Assembly: GCA_963761655.1 (NCBI GenBank)
Contig: CAVXHI010000008.1
Coordinates: forward strand, 124,001 to 188,000
Origin: RYN-122 sp963761655
GTDB lineage: Bacteria > Actinomycetota > Actinomycetes > Mycobacteriales > SCTD01
Reading direction: 5' to 3'
DNA: 64,000 nucleotides
Below, piece after piece: positions 16,102 through 24,006 of this stretch. Position 1 is the stretch's first letter, and each line of letters starts with the position of its first letter. A program made the position numbers and the translations under genes. Below the pieces are notes generated by a model. That model was not told the origin of the DNA and searched no databases. It worked only from the letters and a program-made list of their open reading frames with translations.

Positions 16102-16487
16102 CAGATCGTCTCGCCGGCGAAATACTTCGCCGCCGACCGCAAGATCTCCCGCTCGGTCGTGAGCTTGGTCGTCTCAGCCTCCAGCTCCCGGACCCGGGCC
16201 TCGAGCCGCGCCAACTTCACCGCCTGCGACTCCGCCCGACCGGTCCCACCACCGCCTGGCGAGCGGCCCCTGGCCGCCGCCGGCGGCGACCCCGGCACTG
16301 TCGTTGTGCCGGTGCCGGTGCCGGTGCCGGTGCCGGTGCCGGTGCCGAACGTGGCGACCCAGGCGGCCAGGGTGCCTCTGGCCAGGCCCAGGTCCCCGGC
16401 GATGCCTGACAGCGTCGCGCCCTCGGTCTGCTCGTACAGGTCCACGGCCTGACGCCGGAACTCGTCGGAGTACGTCTTGCGAGCCAT
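16098..16487 (-). CDS. IS3-family transposase OrfA with an internal hexanucleotide repeat
   Basis: 129 residues from MARKTYSDEFRRQAVDLYEQTEG: an HTH_Tnp_1 DNA-binding domain (to about residue 38), then a leucine-zipper tail KLARLEARVRELEAETTKLTTEREIL. Between them is a run of alternating Gly-Thr. It is encoded by about six tandem copies of GGTGCC (or CGGTGC) at 16309-16346, an insertion not normal for OrfA. It may act as a flexible linker or be a slippage expansion. An upstream in-frame ATG exists, but the domain starts at 16487. Confidence 0.85.
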   Translation of the reverse strand: MARKTYSDEFRRQAVDLYEQTEGATLSGIAGDLGLARGTLAAWVATFGTGTGTGTGTGTGTTTVPGSPPAAARGRSPGGGGTGRAESQAVKLARLEARVRELEAETTKLTTEREILRSAAKYFAGETIW

Positions 16488-16631
16488 GCTCGAGATCATC
16501 TCGCTTCCTCCAGCAACTGCTGGAATCAGCGTGTCCACACCTCGGGGTCAGGCCCCGTGCGACGGGTGAGCGACGAGTTCCGGCGACGACAGATGGCGAC
16601 ACCCGCCAGGACGCAGTCAGCGGTCGAGCAG

Positions 16632-16645
16632 TAGCGGCACCTACC
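16632..16645. repeat. Cassette core repeat
   Basis: TAGCGGCACCTACC, just right of the IS3-type insertion. A degenerate second copy, TAGCCGCTCTACGCT, follows at 16687 directly before the next gene. Confidence 0.8.
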
Positions 16646-16695
16646 TTCTCTTCCGACGACGGCGCGAAGGCGCACGACCTGTCGTGTAGCCGCTC

Positions 16696-16701
16696 TACGC
16701 T
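16696..16701 (+). promoter_or_regulatory. -10 box of a leaderless promoter
   Basis: TACGCT, 6 nt before ATG 16708, within a degenerate copy of the core. Confidence 0.5.
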
Positions 16702-16707
16702 GCACGC

Positions 16708-16935
16708 ATGGACGCCTGGCAGGCCGAGGAGGACGCCCTCGACGCGCTGGCATCCGGTCTCGTCGGGCTTCCCAAGGAGGACGCCCGGCAGATGTGCGAC
16801 GACCTCGGGCTACGTCTTCGCCTCGTTGACTGGGACGTGATCAAGGGTCGGTTCGCGCTGACGAGCGACTACCGAAGCGACCGCATCACCGCCGAGGCAA
16901 GGAACGGCGTGATCACGAAGGCCGAGGGCGGCTAA
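16708..16935 (+). CDS. I78-inhibitor-like cassette protein
   Basis: A 75-residue protein, MDAWQAEEDALDALASGL to VITKAEGG. An N-terminal helix is followed by LRLRLVDWDVIKGRFALTSDYRSDRITAEARNGVITKAEGG. The last part matches the I78 inhibitor pattern (T-x-DYRxDRI ... GVI). It is a distant paralogue of the protein at 8598-8828, in a separate cassette: both share LGL, DWD, DRI/DDI and the GV-TxAEG ending. The TAA stop is the first triplet of the next core. Inhibitor activity is inferred from similarity only. Confidence 0.68.
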   Translation: MDAWQAEEDALDALASGLVGLPKEDARQMCDDLGLRLRLVDWDVIKGRFALTSDYRSDRITAEARNGVITKAEGG

Positions 16936-16946
16936 CGGCACCTACC
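16933..16946. repeat. Cassette core repeat before the tandem array
   Basis: TAACGGCACCTACC. The next core (TAGCGGCACATACC, 16970) follows after 37 bp with no gene between. Confidence 0.8.
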
Positions 16947-16969
16947 GTCGACACGGTCCGGTGCGGATG

Positions 16970-19943
16970 TAGCGGCACATACCTTCGGTGCCGCGGGGAC
17001 GGCTAGCGGCACATACCTTCGGTGCCGCGGGGACGGCTAGCGGCACATACCTTCGGTGCCGCGGGGACGGCTAGCGGCACATACCTTCGGTGCCGCGGGG
17101 ACGGCTAGCGGCACATACCTTCGGTGCCGCGGGGACGGCTAGCGGCACATACCTTCGGTGCCGCGGGGACGGCTAGCGGCACATACCTTCGGTGCCGCGG
17201 GGACGGCTAGCGGCACATACCTTCGGTGCCGCGGGGACGGCTAGCGGCACATACCTTCGGTGCCGCGGGGACGGCTAGCGGCACATACCTTCGGTGCCGC
17301 GGGGACGGCTAGCGGCACATACCTTCGGTGCCGCGGGGACGGCTAGCGGCACATACCTTCGGTGCCGCGGGGACGGCTAGCGGCACATACCTTCGGTGCC
17401 GCGGGGACGGCTAGCGGCACATACCTTCGGTGCCGCGGGGACGGCTAGCGGCACATACCTTCGGTGCCGCGGGGACGGCTAGCGGCACATACCTTCGGTG
17501 CCGCGGGGACGGCTAGCGGCACATACCTTCGGTGCCGCGGGGACGGCTAGCGGCACATACCTTCGGTGCCGCGGGGACGGCTAGCGGCACATACCTTCGG
17601 TGCCGCGGGGACGGCTAGCGGCACATACCTTCGGTGCCGCGGGGACGGCTAGCGGCACATACCTTCGGTGCCGCGGGGACGGCTAGCGGCACATACCTTC
17701 GGTGCCGCGGGGACGGCTAGCGGCACATACCTTCGGTGCCGCGGGGACGGCTAGCGGCACATACCTTCGGTGCCGCGGGGACGGCTAGCGGCACATACCT
17801 TCGGTGCCGCGGGGACGGCTAGCGGCACATACCTTCGGTGCCGCGGGGACGGCTAGCGGCACATACCTTCGGTGCCGCGGGGACGGCTAGCGGCACATAC
17901 CTTCGGTGCCGCGGGGACGGCTAGCGGCACATACCTTCGGTGCCGCGGGGACGGCTAGCGGCACATACCTTCGGTGCCGCGGGGACGGCTAGCGGCACAT
18001 ACCTTCGGTGCCGCGGGGACGGCTAGCGGCACATACCTTCGGTGCCGCGGGGACGGCTAGCGGCACATACCTTCGGTGCCGCGGGGACGGCTAGCGGCAC
18101 ATACCTTCGGTGCCGCGGGGACGGCTAGCGGCACATACCTTCGGTGCCGCGGGGACGGCTAGCGGCACATACCTTCGGTGCCGCGGGGACGGCTAGCGGC
18201 ACATACCTTCGGTGCCGCGGGGACGGCTAGCGGCACATACCTTCGGTGCCGCGGGGACGGCTAGCGGCACATACCTTCGGTGCCGCGGGGACGGCTAGCG
18301 GCACATACCTTCGGTGCCGCGGGGACGGCTAGCGGCACATACCTTCGGTGCCGCGGGGACGGCTAGCGGCACATACCTTCGGTGCCGCGGGGACGGCTAG
18401 CGGCACATACCTTCGGTGCCGCGGGGACGGCTAGCGGCACATACCTTCGGTGCCGCGGGGACGGCTAGCGGCACATACCTTCGGTGCCGCGGGGACGGCT
18501 AGCGGCACATACCTTCGGTGCCGCGGGGACGGCTAGCGGCACATACCTTCGGTGCCGCGGGGACGGCTAGCGGCACATACCTTCGGTGCCGCGGGGACGG
18601 CTAGCGGCACATACCTTCGGTGCCGCGGGGACGGCTAGCGGCACATACCTTCGGTGCCGCGGGGACGGCTAGCGGCACATACCTTCGGTGCCGCGGGGAC
18701 GGCTAGCGGCACATACCTTCGGTGCCGCGGGGACGGCTAGCGGCACATACCTTCGGTGCCGCGGGGACGGCTAGCGGCACATACCTTCGGTGCCGCGGGG
18801 ACGGCTAGCGGCACATACCTTCGGTGCCGCGGGGACGGCTAGCGGCACATACCTTCGGTGCCGCGGGGACGGCTAGCGGCACATACCTTCGGTGCCGCGG
18901 GGACGGCTAGCGGCACATACCTTCGGTGCCGCGGGGACGGCTAGCGGCACATACCTTCGGTGCCGCGGGGACGGCTAGCGGCACATACCTTCGGTGCCGC
19001 GGGGACGGCTAGCGGCACATACCTTCGGTGCCGCGGGGACGGCTAGCGGCACATACCTTCGGTGCCGCGGGGACGGCTAGCGGCACATACCTTCGGTGCC
19101 GCGGGGACGGCTAGCGGCACATACCTTCGGTGCCGCGGGGACGGCTAGCGGCACATACCTTCGGTGCCGCGGGGACGGCTAGCGGCACATACCTTCGGTG
19201 CCGCGGGGACGGCTAGCGGCACATACCTTCGGTGCCGCGGGGACGGCTAGCGGCACATACCTTCGGTGCCGCGGGGACGGCTAGCGGCACATACCTTCGG
19301 TGCCGCGGGGACGGCTAGCGGCACATACCTTCGGTGCCGCGGGGACGGCTAGCGGCACATACCTTCGGTGCCGCGGGGACGGCTAGCGGCACATACCTTC
19401 GGTGCCGCGGGGACGGCTAGCGGCACATACCTTCGGTGCCGCGGGGACGGCTAGCGGCACATACCTTCGGTGCCGCGGGGACGGCTAGCGGCACATACCT
19501 TCGGTGCCGCGGGGACGGCTAGCGGCACATACCTTCGGTGCCGCGGGGACGGCTAGCGGCACATACCTTCGGTGCCGCGGGGACGGCTAGCGGCACATAC
19601 CTTCGGTGCCGCGGGGACGGCTAGCGGCACATACCTTCGGTGCCGCGGGGACGGCTAGCGGCACATACCTTCGGTGCCGCGGGGACGGCTAGCGGCACAT
19701 ACCTTCGGTGCCGCGGGGACGGCTAGCGGCACATACCTTCGGTGCCGCGGGGACGGCTAGCGGCACATACCTTCGGTGCCGCGGGGACGGCTAGCGGCAC
19801 ATACCTTCGGTGCCGCGGGGACGGCTAGCGGCACATACCTTCGGTGCCGCGGGGACGGCTAGCGGCACATACCTTCGGTGCCGCGGGGACGGCTAGCGGC
19901 ACATACCTTCGGTGCCGCGGGGACGGCTAGCGGCACATACCTT
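16970..19943. repeat. Tandem array of a 34-bp hairpin unit: 87 full copies and one cut copy
   Basis: The unit is TAGCGGCACATACC + TTCGGTGCCGCGGGGACGGC. Cores start at a strict 34-bp step from 16970, the CGGCAC at 16973 to that at 19931, that is 87 x 34. The copies look identical by eye. The last copy stops at CGGCACATACCTT, where an IS3-type element begins. Each unit can form a stem GCGGCAC/GTGCCGC. A gene cannot run through: the unit is not a multiple of three and carries a TAG. There are no spacers, so it is not CRISPR. Confidence 0.95.
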
Positions 19944-20008
19944 GGGACTGCTGCAGGTTCGGTTGACACTCGTTCTGTGGGGCGCTGCCCTGCAGGGAGG
20001 ATGTCTCT

Positions 20009-20293
20009 GTGCCGAAGAAGTTCCCCGAGGAGTTCAAGCGTGATGTCGTGCGGGTCGCCCGTCGCGGTGACCTGAGCCAGGCGGAGGTCGCCGCCGACTT
20101 CGACATCAGCGTCGAGTCCGTGCGGCGCTGGGTCCGTCAGGCAGACGTCGACGACGGCGTCGTGGACGGGCAGACCAGCAGCGAGCAGAACGAGCTCGTG
20201 CAGCTGCGTCGAGCGAAGCGCCGTCTGGAGCAGGAGAACGAGATCCTGCGCCGCGCCGCGGCCTACTTCGCGCAGGCGTCGCTCCCAAAATGA
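20009..20293 (+). CDS. IS3-family transposase OrfA
   Basis: 94 residues: MPKKFPEEFKRDVVRVARRGDLSQAEVAADFDISVESVRRWVRQADVDDG is a helix-turn-helix domain, followed by the leucine-zipper tail NELVQLRRAKRRLEQENEILRRAAAYFAQ. The start codon is GTG, preceded by GGGAGG. It overlaps orfB by 4 bp. It is from a different IS3 subgroup than the 15161-16550 element. Confidence 0.92.
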   Translation: MPKKFPEEFKRDVVRVARRGDLSQAEVAADFDISVESVRRWVRQADVDDGVVDGQTSSEQNELVQLRRAKRRLEQENEILRRAAAYFAQASLPK

Positions 20294-21168
20294 GCTACCC
20301 GCTGGTCCGTGACCTGGCCGCCGAAGGAGTTCCGGTGCGGCTGACCTGCGGGGTGCTCGGCCACTCGACCCAGGCCTACTACCGCTGGCTGCGACAGCCC
20401 GTCAGCCAGCGCGACCTCGACGACGCGTACTTCACGAACATGCTCATCGACGCCTATGCCGACGACCCGGAGTTCGGCTACCGGCTGCTCGCCGACGAGC
20501 TCGAGCTCGCGGGCCACAAGGTCGGCGAGCGCCGGGTCTGGCGGCTGTGCAGCCAGCAGAAGCTCTGGTCAGCGACGGTGCGCAAGGGCAGGCGGGGCAG
20601 CGGCAAGACGCCCGGCCCGGCGGTCCACGACGACCACGTCCAGCGCGACTTCACCGCGCAGGAGCCGAACACGGTCTGGGTCACCGACATCACCGAGCAC
20701 CCCACCGCCGAGGGCAAGCTCTACTGCTGCCTGATCAAGGACCTGTTCAGCAACAAGATCGTCGGCTACGCGCTGTCCGAGCGGATGACCGCCCAGCTCG
20801 CCGTCACCGCGCTGCGGACCGCCATCGCCCGCCGCCGCCCGAAGAACATTGTCATCGTCCACAGCGACCGCGGGAGCCAGTTCCGAGCCCGGAGCTTCCG
20901 GGCCGTGCTCAAGGCCGCGGGCCTCAAGGGCTCGATGGGCCGAGTCGCGTCCGCGGGCGACAACGCGGCGATGGAGTCGTTCAACGCGCTGCTCCAGAAG
21001 AACGTCCTGGACCGCCGGCGCTGGCGGACCCGCGAGGAGCTCCACAACGCCGTCGTCCACTGGGTTGAACACACCTACAACAACAGGCGCCGACAGCGGG
21101 CCCTTGGCAAGCTCACCCCGGTCGAGTACGAACTCGCCTTCACACGTCAGGCCGCAGCCGCGGCATGA
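20290..21168 (+). CDS. IS3-family transposase OrfB (rve integrase core)
   Basis: 292 residues with HTH_21 in the first third (FGYRLLADELELAGHKVGERRVWRL). The DDE core has TVWVTDITEHPT (D), IVIVHSDRGSQFRA (D) and NAAMESFNALLQKNV (E). The YNNRRRQRALGKLTPVEYE C-terminus is typical. It starts within the orfA stop (ATGA). Confidence 0.94.
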   Translation: MSYPLVRDLAAEGVPVRLTCGVLGHSTQAYYRWLRQPVSQRDLDDAYFTNMLIDAYADDPEFGYRLLADELELAGHKVGERRVWRLCSQQKLWSATVRKGRRGSGKTPGPAVHDDHVQRDFTAQEPNTVWVTDITEHPTAEGKLYCCLIKDLFSNKIVGYALSERMTAQLAVTALRTAIARRRPKNIVIVHSDRGSQFRARSFRAVLKAAGLKGSMGRVASAGDNAAMESFNALLQKNVLDRRRWRTREELHNAVVHWVEHTYNNRRRQRALGKLTPVEYELAFTRQAAAAA

Positions 21169-21207
21169 TCCAACTCAAGCAGTGTCAACCAGACCTGCAG
21201 CAGTCCC

Positions 21208-22059
21208 GTGTTCGGCTTCCTGGCTCGGTATCGCGGGGCGACGTTGCGGGCCTACCGTCAGGACTTGAAGTCGTTCCTGGGCTGGTGCGAGCTGCAGGGC
21301 CTGCAGCCGTTGCTGGCGCAGCGGCCGCATCTGGAGCTGTATTTGCGGTGGATGGAGGACCGGGGGCTGAGCCCGGCGACGATCGGCCGCAGGTTCACCG
21401 CGGTCGGCGGCCTGTACCGGTATGCGGTGATCGACGGCTACCTGAGCGCCGACCCGACCGTGGCAATAGCCCGGCCGAAGGTGCCGTGGGAAGGCCAGCA
21501 CCGGTCGATCCTGCATCCGCTGGAGTTCGCGGCGCTGCTGACCGCAGCCCGGGCAGAGGGCCCGCACAGCCATGCGCTGGTGGCGCTGCTCGGGATGGTC
21601 GGGCTGCGGGTCGGGGAGGCGTGCTCGGTGAACGTCACCGACCTGCACGCCAACTCCGGTTACGAGCTGCTCCATGTGATGGGCAAGGGCAGCAAGCCGG
21701 CGACGATCCCGCTTCCGGTCCCGGTCCTGCGGGCGGTGCGGGAGGCCGCCGCGGACCGGCAGGCAGGACCGCTGCTGCTGAACCGTCGGGGCGAGCGGAT
21801 GACCCGCAACAGCGCCGCCACGACGCTGGCCCGACTGGCCAAGACCGCCGGGCTGATGCAGATCCCGAGTCCGCACGCGCTACGCCGCACGTTCTGCACC
21901 GCCGGGCTCCTGATCAATGTGCCGCTGCGGGACATGCAGTACGCGATGAGGCACGCCGACAGCCGCACGACGTTGCGCTACGACATGGCCCGGGCGAACC
22001 TGGACCGGCACGCCGGGCACGCCGTCGCCGCCTATCTCGCTGGGATGGCGTGCAACTGA
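21208..22059 (+). CDS. Tyrosine recombinase/integrase, N-terminus cut by the IS3 element
   Basis: 283 residues of a XerC/D-like site-specific recombinase. A SAM-like core-binding domain (about 1-90, FLARYRGATLRAYRQDLKSFLGWCELQG) comes before the catalytic domain. All six-residue signature positions appear intact: R in GLRVGEACSV, K in GKGSKPATI, HALRRT (H-x-x-R), the second H in MRHADSRTT and Y in LRYDMAR. The first base of the GTG start touches the IS end, and relatives have about 20 more N-terminal residues, so the original start and promoter are lost. The IntI-specific insertion is not seen. Its 5' end faces the repeat array, as in integrons. Confidence 0.88.
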   Translation: MFGFLARYRGATLRAYRQDLKSFLGWCELQGLQPLLAQRPHLELYLRWMEDRGLSPATIGRRFTAVGGLYRYAVIDGYLSADPTVAIARPKVPWEGQHRSILHPLEFAALLTAARAEGPHSHALVALLGMVGLRVGEACSVNVTDLHANSGYELLHVMGKGSKPATIPLPVPVLRAVREAAADRQAGPLLLNRRGERMTRNSAATTLARLAKTAGLMQIPSPHALRRTFCTAGLLINVPLRDMQYAMRHADSRTTLRYDMARANLDRHAGHAVAAYLAGMACN

Positions 22060-22128
22060 TATCGGCGGTGACCAGAACCAGCCGGCGGAGCAGCCGCACT
22101 CTGCCGTGCCTGCGGTAGACCAAGGAGC

Positions 22129-22575
22129 ATGGCAACGGGGGCGACTTTGGCGGACGTGCGCGCATGGGCACGGGAACAGGGTCTTCCGGTCGGCGACCGG
22201 GGCCGGCTGCCCGCGAAGCTGGTGGAGCAGTACGACGCCGCGCACCCGCGGGGGACGGCAAAGGCCGCGAAGGCGAAGGCGAAGGCGACGGCGCCCAGCA
22301 CCGCAGCAAGGCCGGCCAAGAAGCCCGCCGCAGCGAGCGACGCCGTGCGGCCCGCCGCCCGCCAGCGTCCGGCTCCTGCCGCCCCGGTCCAGAAGCCGGT
22401 GGAGGCAGTGGCGCCATCGGCTGCGCCGATCGCAAGCGACAAGGCCAGCCAGGACCTGGACCTCGTCCGCAGCGAAGTCGCCGACCTGCGCAAGCACCTA
22501 GAGGAGGTGCTGGCTCGTCTCACGACGCTGGAGCAGCCCCGCAGCCTGTTCAACCGTTCGAAGGGCAAGCGGTAG
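22129..22575 (+). CDS. Lsr2-like DNA-binding domain protein with coiled-coil tail
   Basis: 148 residues. The N-terminus DVRAWAREQGLPVGDRGRLPAKLVEQYDAAH (about 9-39) matches the C-terminal AT-hook-like domain of the nucleoid silencer Lsr2, including the RGR DNA-binding loop. A long Lys/Ala/Pro-rich linker follows, then a helical LDLVRSEVADLRKHLEEVLARLTTLEQ that can form a coiled coil for oligomerisation. Lsr2 itself has the domains in the other order, so this is a rearranged relative. It could silence or organise the foreign DNA around it. Start ATG 22129 follows AAGGAG. Confidence 0.72.
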   Translation: MATGATLADVRAWAREQGLPVGDRGRLPAKLVEQYDAAHPRGTAKAAKAKAKATAPSTAARPAKKPAAASDAVRPAARQRPAPAAPVQKPVEAVAPSAAPIASDKASQDLDLVRSEVADLRKHLEEVLARLTTLEQPRSLFNRSKGKR

Positions 22576-22677
22576 CAGTTGCGCTCCTGCCGCCCCGGAA
22601 CAACAGCGGCCGACCGGGGTTGGGGTAGGGGCACCGCAGCCGATCGGGCTGGGCCGCACCCAGCTGGAAGGCTCTTC

Positions 22678-23160
22678 ATGCCCCTCACCTCCGCCACCCG
22701 TATCCGCCTCGAGCACGAGCTGACACAGCTGCTCGGACAGGACCGCCCGCACCTGCTGTCGCAGACCGTGAGCCAAGAGGGCACAGGTGACGCGGCGGAC
22801 GAAGCCGGCCGAGTCGATGCCTTCATGGAGCTCGAACGGCTCAACGGACGGGTCGCGCAGATCCACCGTCTGCTCGAGGACTCCAACCAGGCCGCCGACC
22901 AGTCGCCCGCGGGGACGGCCGCGGCCGGCCGACTGGTCGAGCTCCGCTTCGCTGGGGAAAGCGCGACGGAACGCTTCCTGCTCGGCACCATCGAGGAGCG
23001 CTACGCGGGCCTGGAAGTCGTCACCGCTGACAGCGCACTTGGCCGCGCTCTCATGGGACAGCCGGCAGGCACGACCGTCACCTACATCCCGCGGTCGGGG
23101 GCTGCTGCGCTGAACGTCGAGCTTGTCGCAGTCACGACCCTCGAGGCCGCGGCCGCCTGA
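22678..23160 (+). CDS. GreA/GreB-family transcription elongation factor-like protein
   Basis: 160 residues: an N-terminal helical pair (RIRLEHELTQLLGQ ... ELERLNGRVAQIHRLLED) and a C-terminal FKBP-like GreA_GreB domain (VELRFAGESATERFLLGTIEERY, then LGRALMGQPAGTTVTYIPRSG). GreA proteins bind the RNA polymerase secondary channel and rescue backtracked complexes. The N-terminal coiled coil is short and the acidic tip is unclear, so it may be a Gre-like regulator rather than housekeeping GreA. The ATG at 22678 gives the family start. Confidence 0.75.
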   Translation: MPLTSATRIRLEHELTQLLGQDRPHLLSQTVSQEGTGDAADEAGRVDAFMELERLNGRVAQIHRLLEDSNQAADQSPAGTAAAGRLVELRFAGESATERFLLGTIEERYAGLEVVTADSALGRALMGQPAGTTVTYIPRSGAAALNVELVAVTTLEAAAA

Positions 23161-23310
23161 GCAGCAGCTGCCGCGAGCCGGCCTCCCGCCCCTGCCCCCG
23201 CAGGGGTGGTTGGCCGTACGTTCTCGCGGTCCTTGGGCCAGCAACTGGTGAGTCAGCAGCCTCCCTCTCCAGAATCCTACTATGTCCTCCATGATTGCAT
23301 CCCAGGCCGG

Positions 23311-23316
23311 TACCAT
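23311..23316 (+). promoter_or_regulatory. -10 box of the mazEF-type pair
   Basis: TACCAT with 6 nt to GTG 23323; no ribosome binding site, so a leaderless mRNA is expected. Confidence 0.5.
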
Positions 23317-23322
23317 CGGACC

Positions 23323-23559
23323 GTGAGCACTCAGATCGCGGTCCGCCTCCCCGATGACCTTGTCGCCTACGTCGATCAGGCCGTCGCGTCGGGCAGGGTC
23401 AGGAGCCGGGCCGACCTCGTGAGCCGGCTGATCGCCCGTGATGCCCGACGCCAGCGGGCCGAGGACGACCTTCAGCGACTGATCGAGGCCGGCGCGCTCG
23501 AGGACCGCGAGGCGCTGGCGATGGCTACGGCTACCGCAGCGACTCCCATCGAGCACTGA
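23323..23559 (+). CDS. Ribbon-helix-helix antitoxin (MazE-type partner)
   Basis: A 78-residue antitoxin. VSTQIAVRLPDDLVAYVDQAVASGRVRSRADLVSRLI is a ribbon-helix-helix DNA-binding domain. The C-terminal tail (RLIEAGALEDREALAMATATAATPIEH) would wrap the toxin. It ends in TGATG overlapping the toxin start, which secures antitoxin-first translation. It likely represses its own promoter. Confidence 0.82.
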   Translation: MSTQIAVRLPDDLVAYVDQAVASGRVRSRADLVSRLIARDARRQRAEDDLQRLIEAGALEDREALAMATATAATPIEH

Positions 23560-23858
23560 TGCGGCCGCTGCACTGGGCCACGCTGGACAAGCGTCGCCCG
23601 GTGCTCGTCCTGACCCGCGAGCTGATGGTCGGGCGGATGTCCACCGTCACCATCGCGCCCGTCACGGGGACGGTCCACGGTATCGCCACCGAAGTACCCG
23701 TCGGCCGGCGGAACGGACTCAACCTGCCGTCGGCGGTGAAGTGCGACCAGATCACGAGTATCCCGATCGAGCAGCTCCACGAGCCCTGCGGCTTCCTGCT
23801 CGATGTCCAAGAGCTCGCCCTACACGAGGCGATCCAAGCGGCCTTCGACCTCGTCTAG
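23559..23858 (+). CDS. MazF/PemK-family mRNA interferase toxin
   Basis: 99 residues of the MazF barrel. MRPLHWATLDKRRPVLVLTRE carries the RRPVLV strand typical of PemK toxins. TVTIAPVTGTVHGIATEVPVG and NLPSAVKCDQITSIPIEQL contain the usual T-x-IRG-like and DQI-T substrate residues. It would cleave single-stranded RNA. It forms a pair with the antitoxin at 23323. Confidence 0.87.
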   Translation: MRPLHWATLDKRRPVLVLTRELMVGRMSTVTIAPVTGTVHGIATEVPVGRRNGLNLPSAVKCDQITSIPIEQLHEPCGFLLDVQELALHEAIQAAFDLV

Positions 23859-23993
23859 CACCCGTCCCCCAAGTTCCCACAGGTAGGTCGCAACGGACGA
23901 CGACCGTGTCCCCACCTGGCCGAGAAGAAGAGCGTCACCACTGGGGCCAGGGTCGACGGCGTGAGTCCTCTTGCCCCACCGCCACGAGGTGAC

Positions 23994-23999
23994 TACAAT
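23994..23999 (+). promoter_or_regulatory. -10 box of the Phd/RelE-type pair
   Basis: TACAAT, a near-ideal -10, 7 nt before ATG 24007. A GAGGT further up (about 23986) is too far to serve as a ribosome binding site. Confidence 0.6.
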
Positions 24000-24006
24000 T
24001 TTGGTC

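Larger units (their letters stand above)
15161..16550 (-). mobile_element. IS3-family insertion sequence in a cassette gene
   Basis: About 1390 bp. The ends match as TTGACCC...TGGACACGC (left) and CTGACCC...TGGACACGC (right, reversed). GGCC at 15157-15160 and 16551-16554 fits a 3-4-bp target duplication. It encodes orfA and orfB on the minus strand. Confidence 0.85.
19944..21207 (+). mobile_element. IS3-family insertion sequence between array and recombinase
   Basis: The inverted repeats begin GGGACTGCTGCAGGT at both ends and match at 25 of 27 positions. The element has orfA and orfB on the plus strand. The flanks differ (CTT left, GTG right), so there is no target duplication. The left flank is cut inside a 34-bp unit and the right flank inside the recombinase 5' end. 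This suggests that a deletion or recombination joined them. Confidence 0.88.
8546..22059. other. Putative integron-like cassette island (cassettes, empty-unit array, tyrosine recombinase)
   Basis: A series of short genes on both strands is separated by the core TARCGGCACNTACC at about 8579, 8826, 9126-9240, 11696, 12078, 12413, 12902/12939, 14885, 16632, 16933 and 16970. Most intervals are 250-500 bp after IS removal; one is about 2.5 kb. A 34-bp tandem array with the same core follows, then an IS3 element and a tyrosine recombinase. In integrons a tyrosine recombinase, a primary site and cassettes with palindromic sites are arranged in this way. The canonical attC boxes (RYYYAAC/GTTRRRY) are not consistently present, so this is an analogy and not an identification. 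Confidence 0.55.

Noticed and set aside
16970..19943. CRISPR array
   Set aside because: The 34-bp units follow each other directly with no unique spacers, and no cas gene is near.
8546..19943. Canonical integron attC sites
   Set aside because: The paired boxes RYYYAAC and GTTRRRY are not found consistently at the boundaries, and the recombinase lacks a visible IntI-specific insertion. I keep only the analogy.
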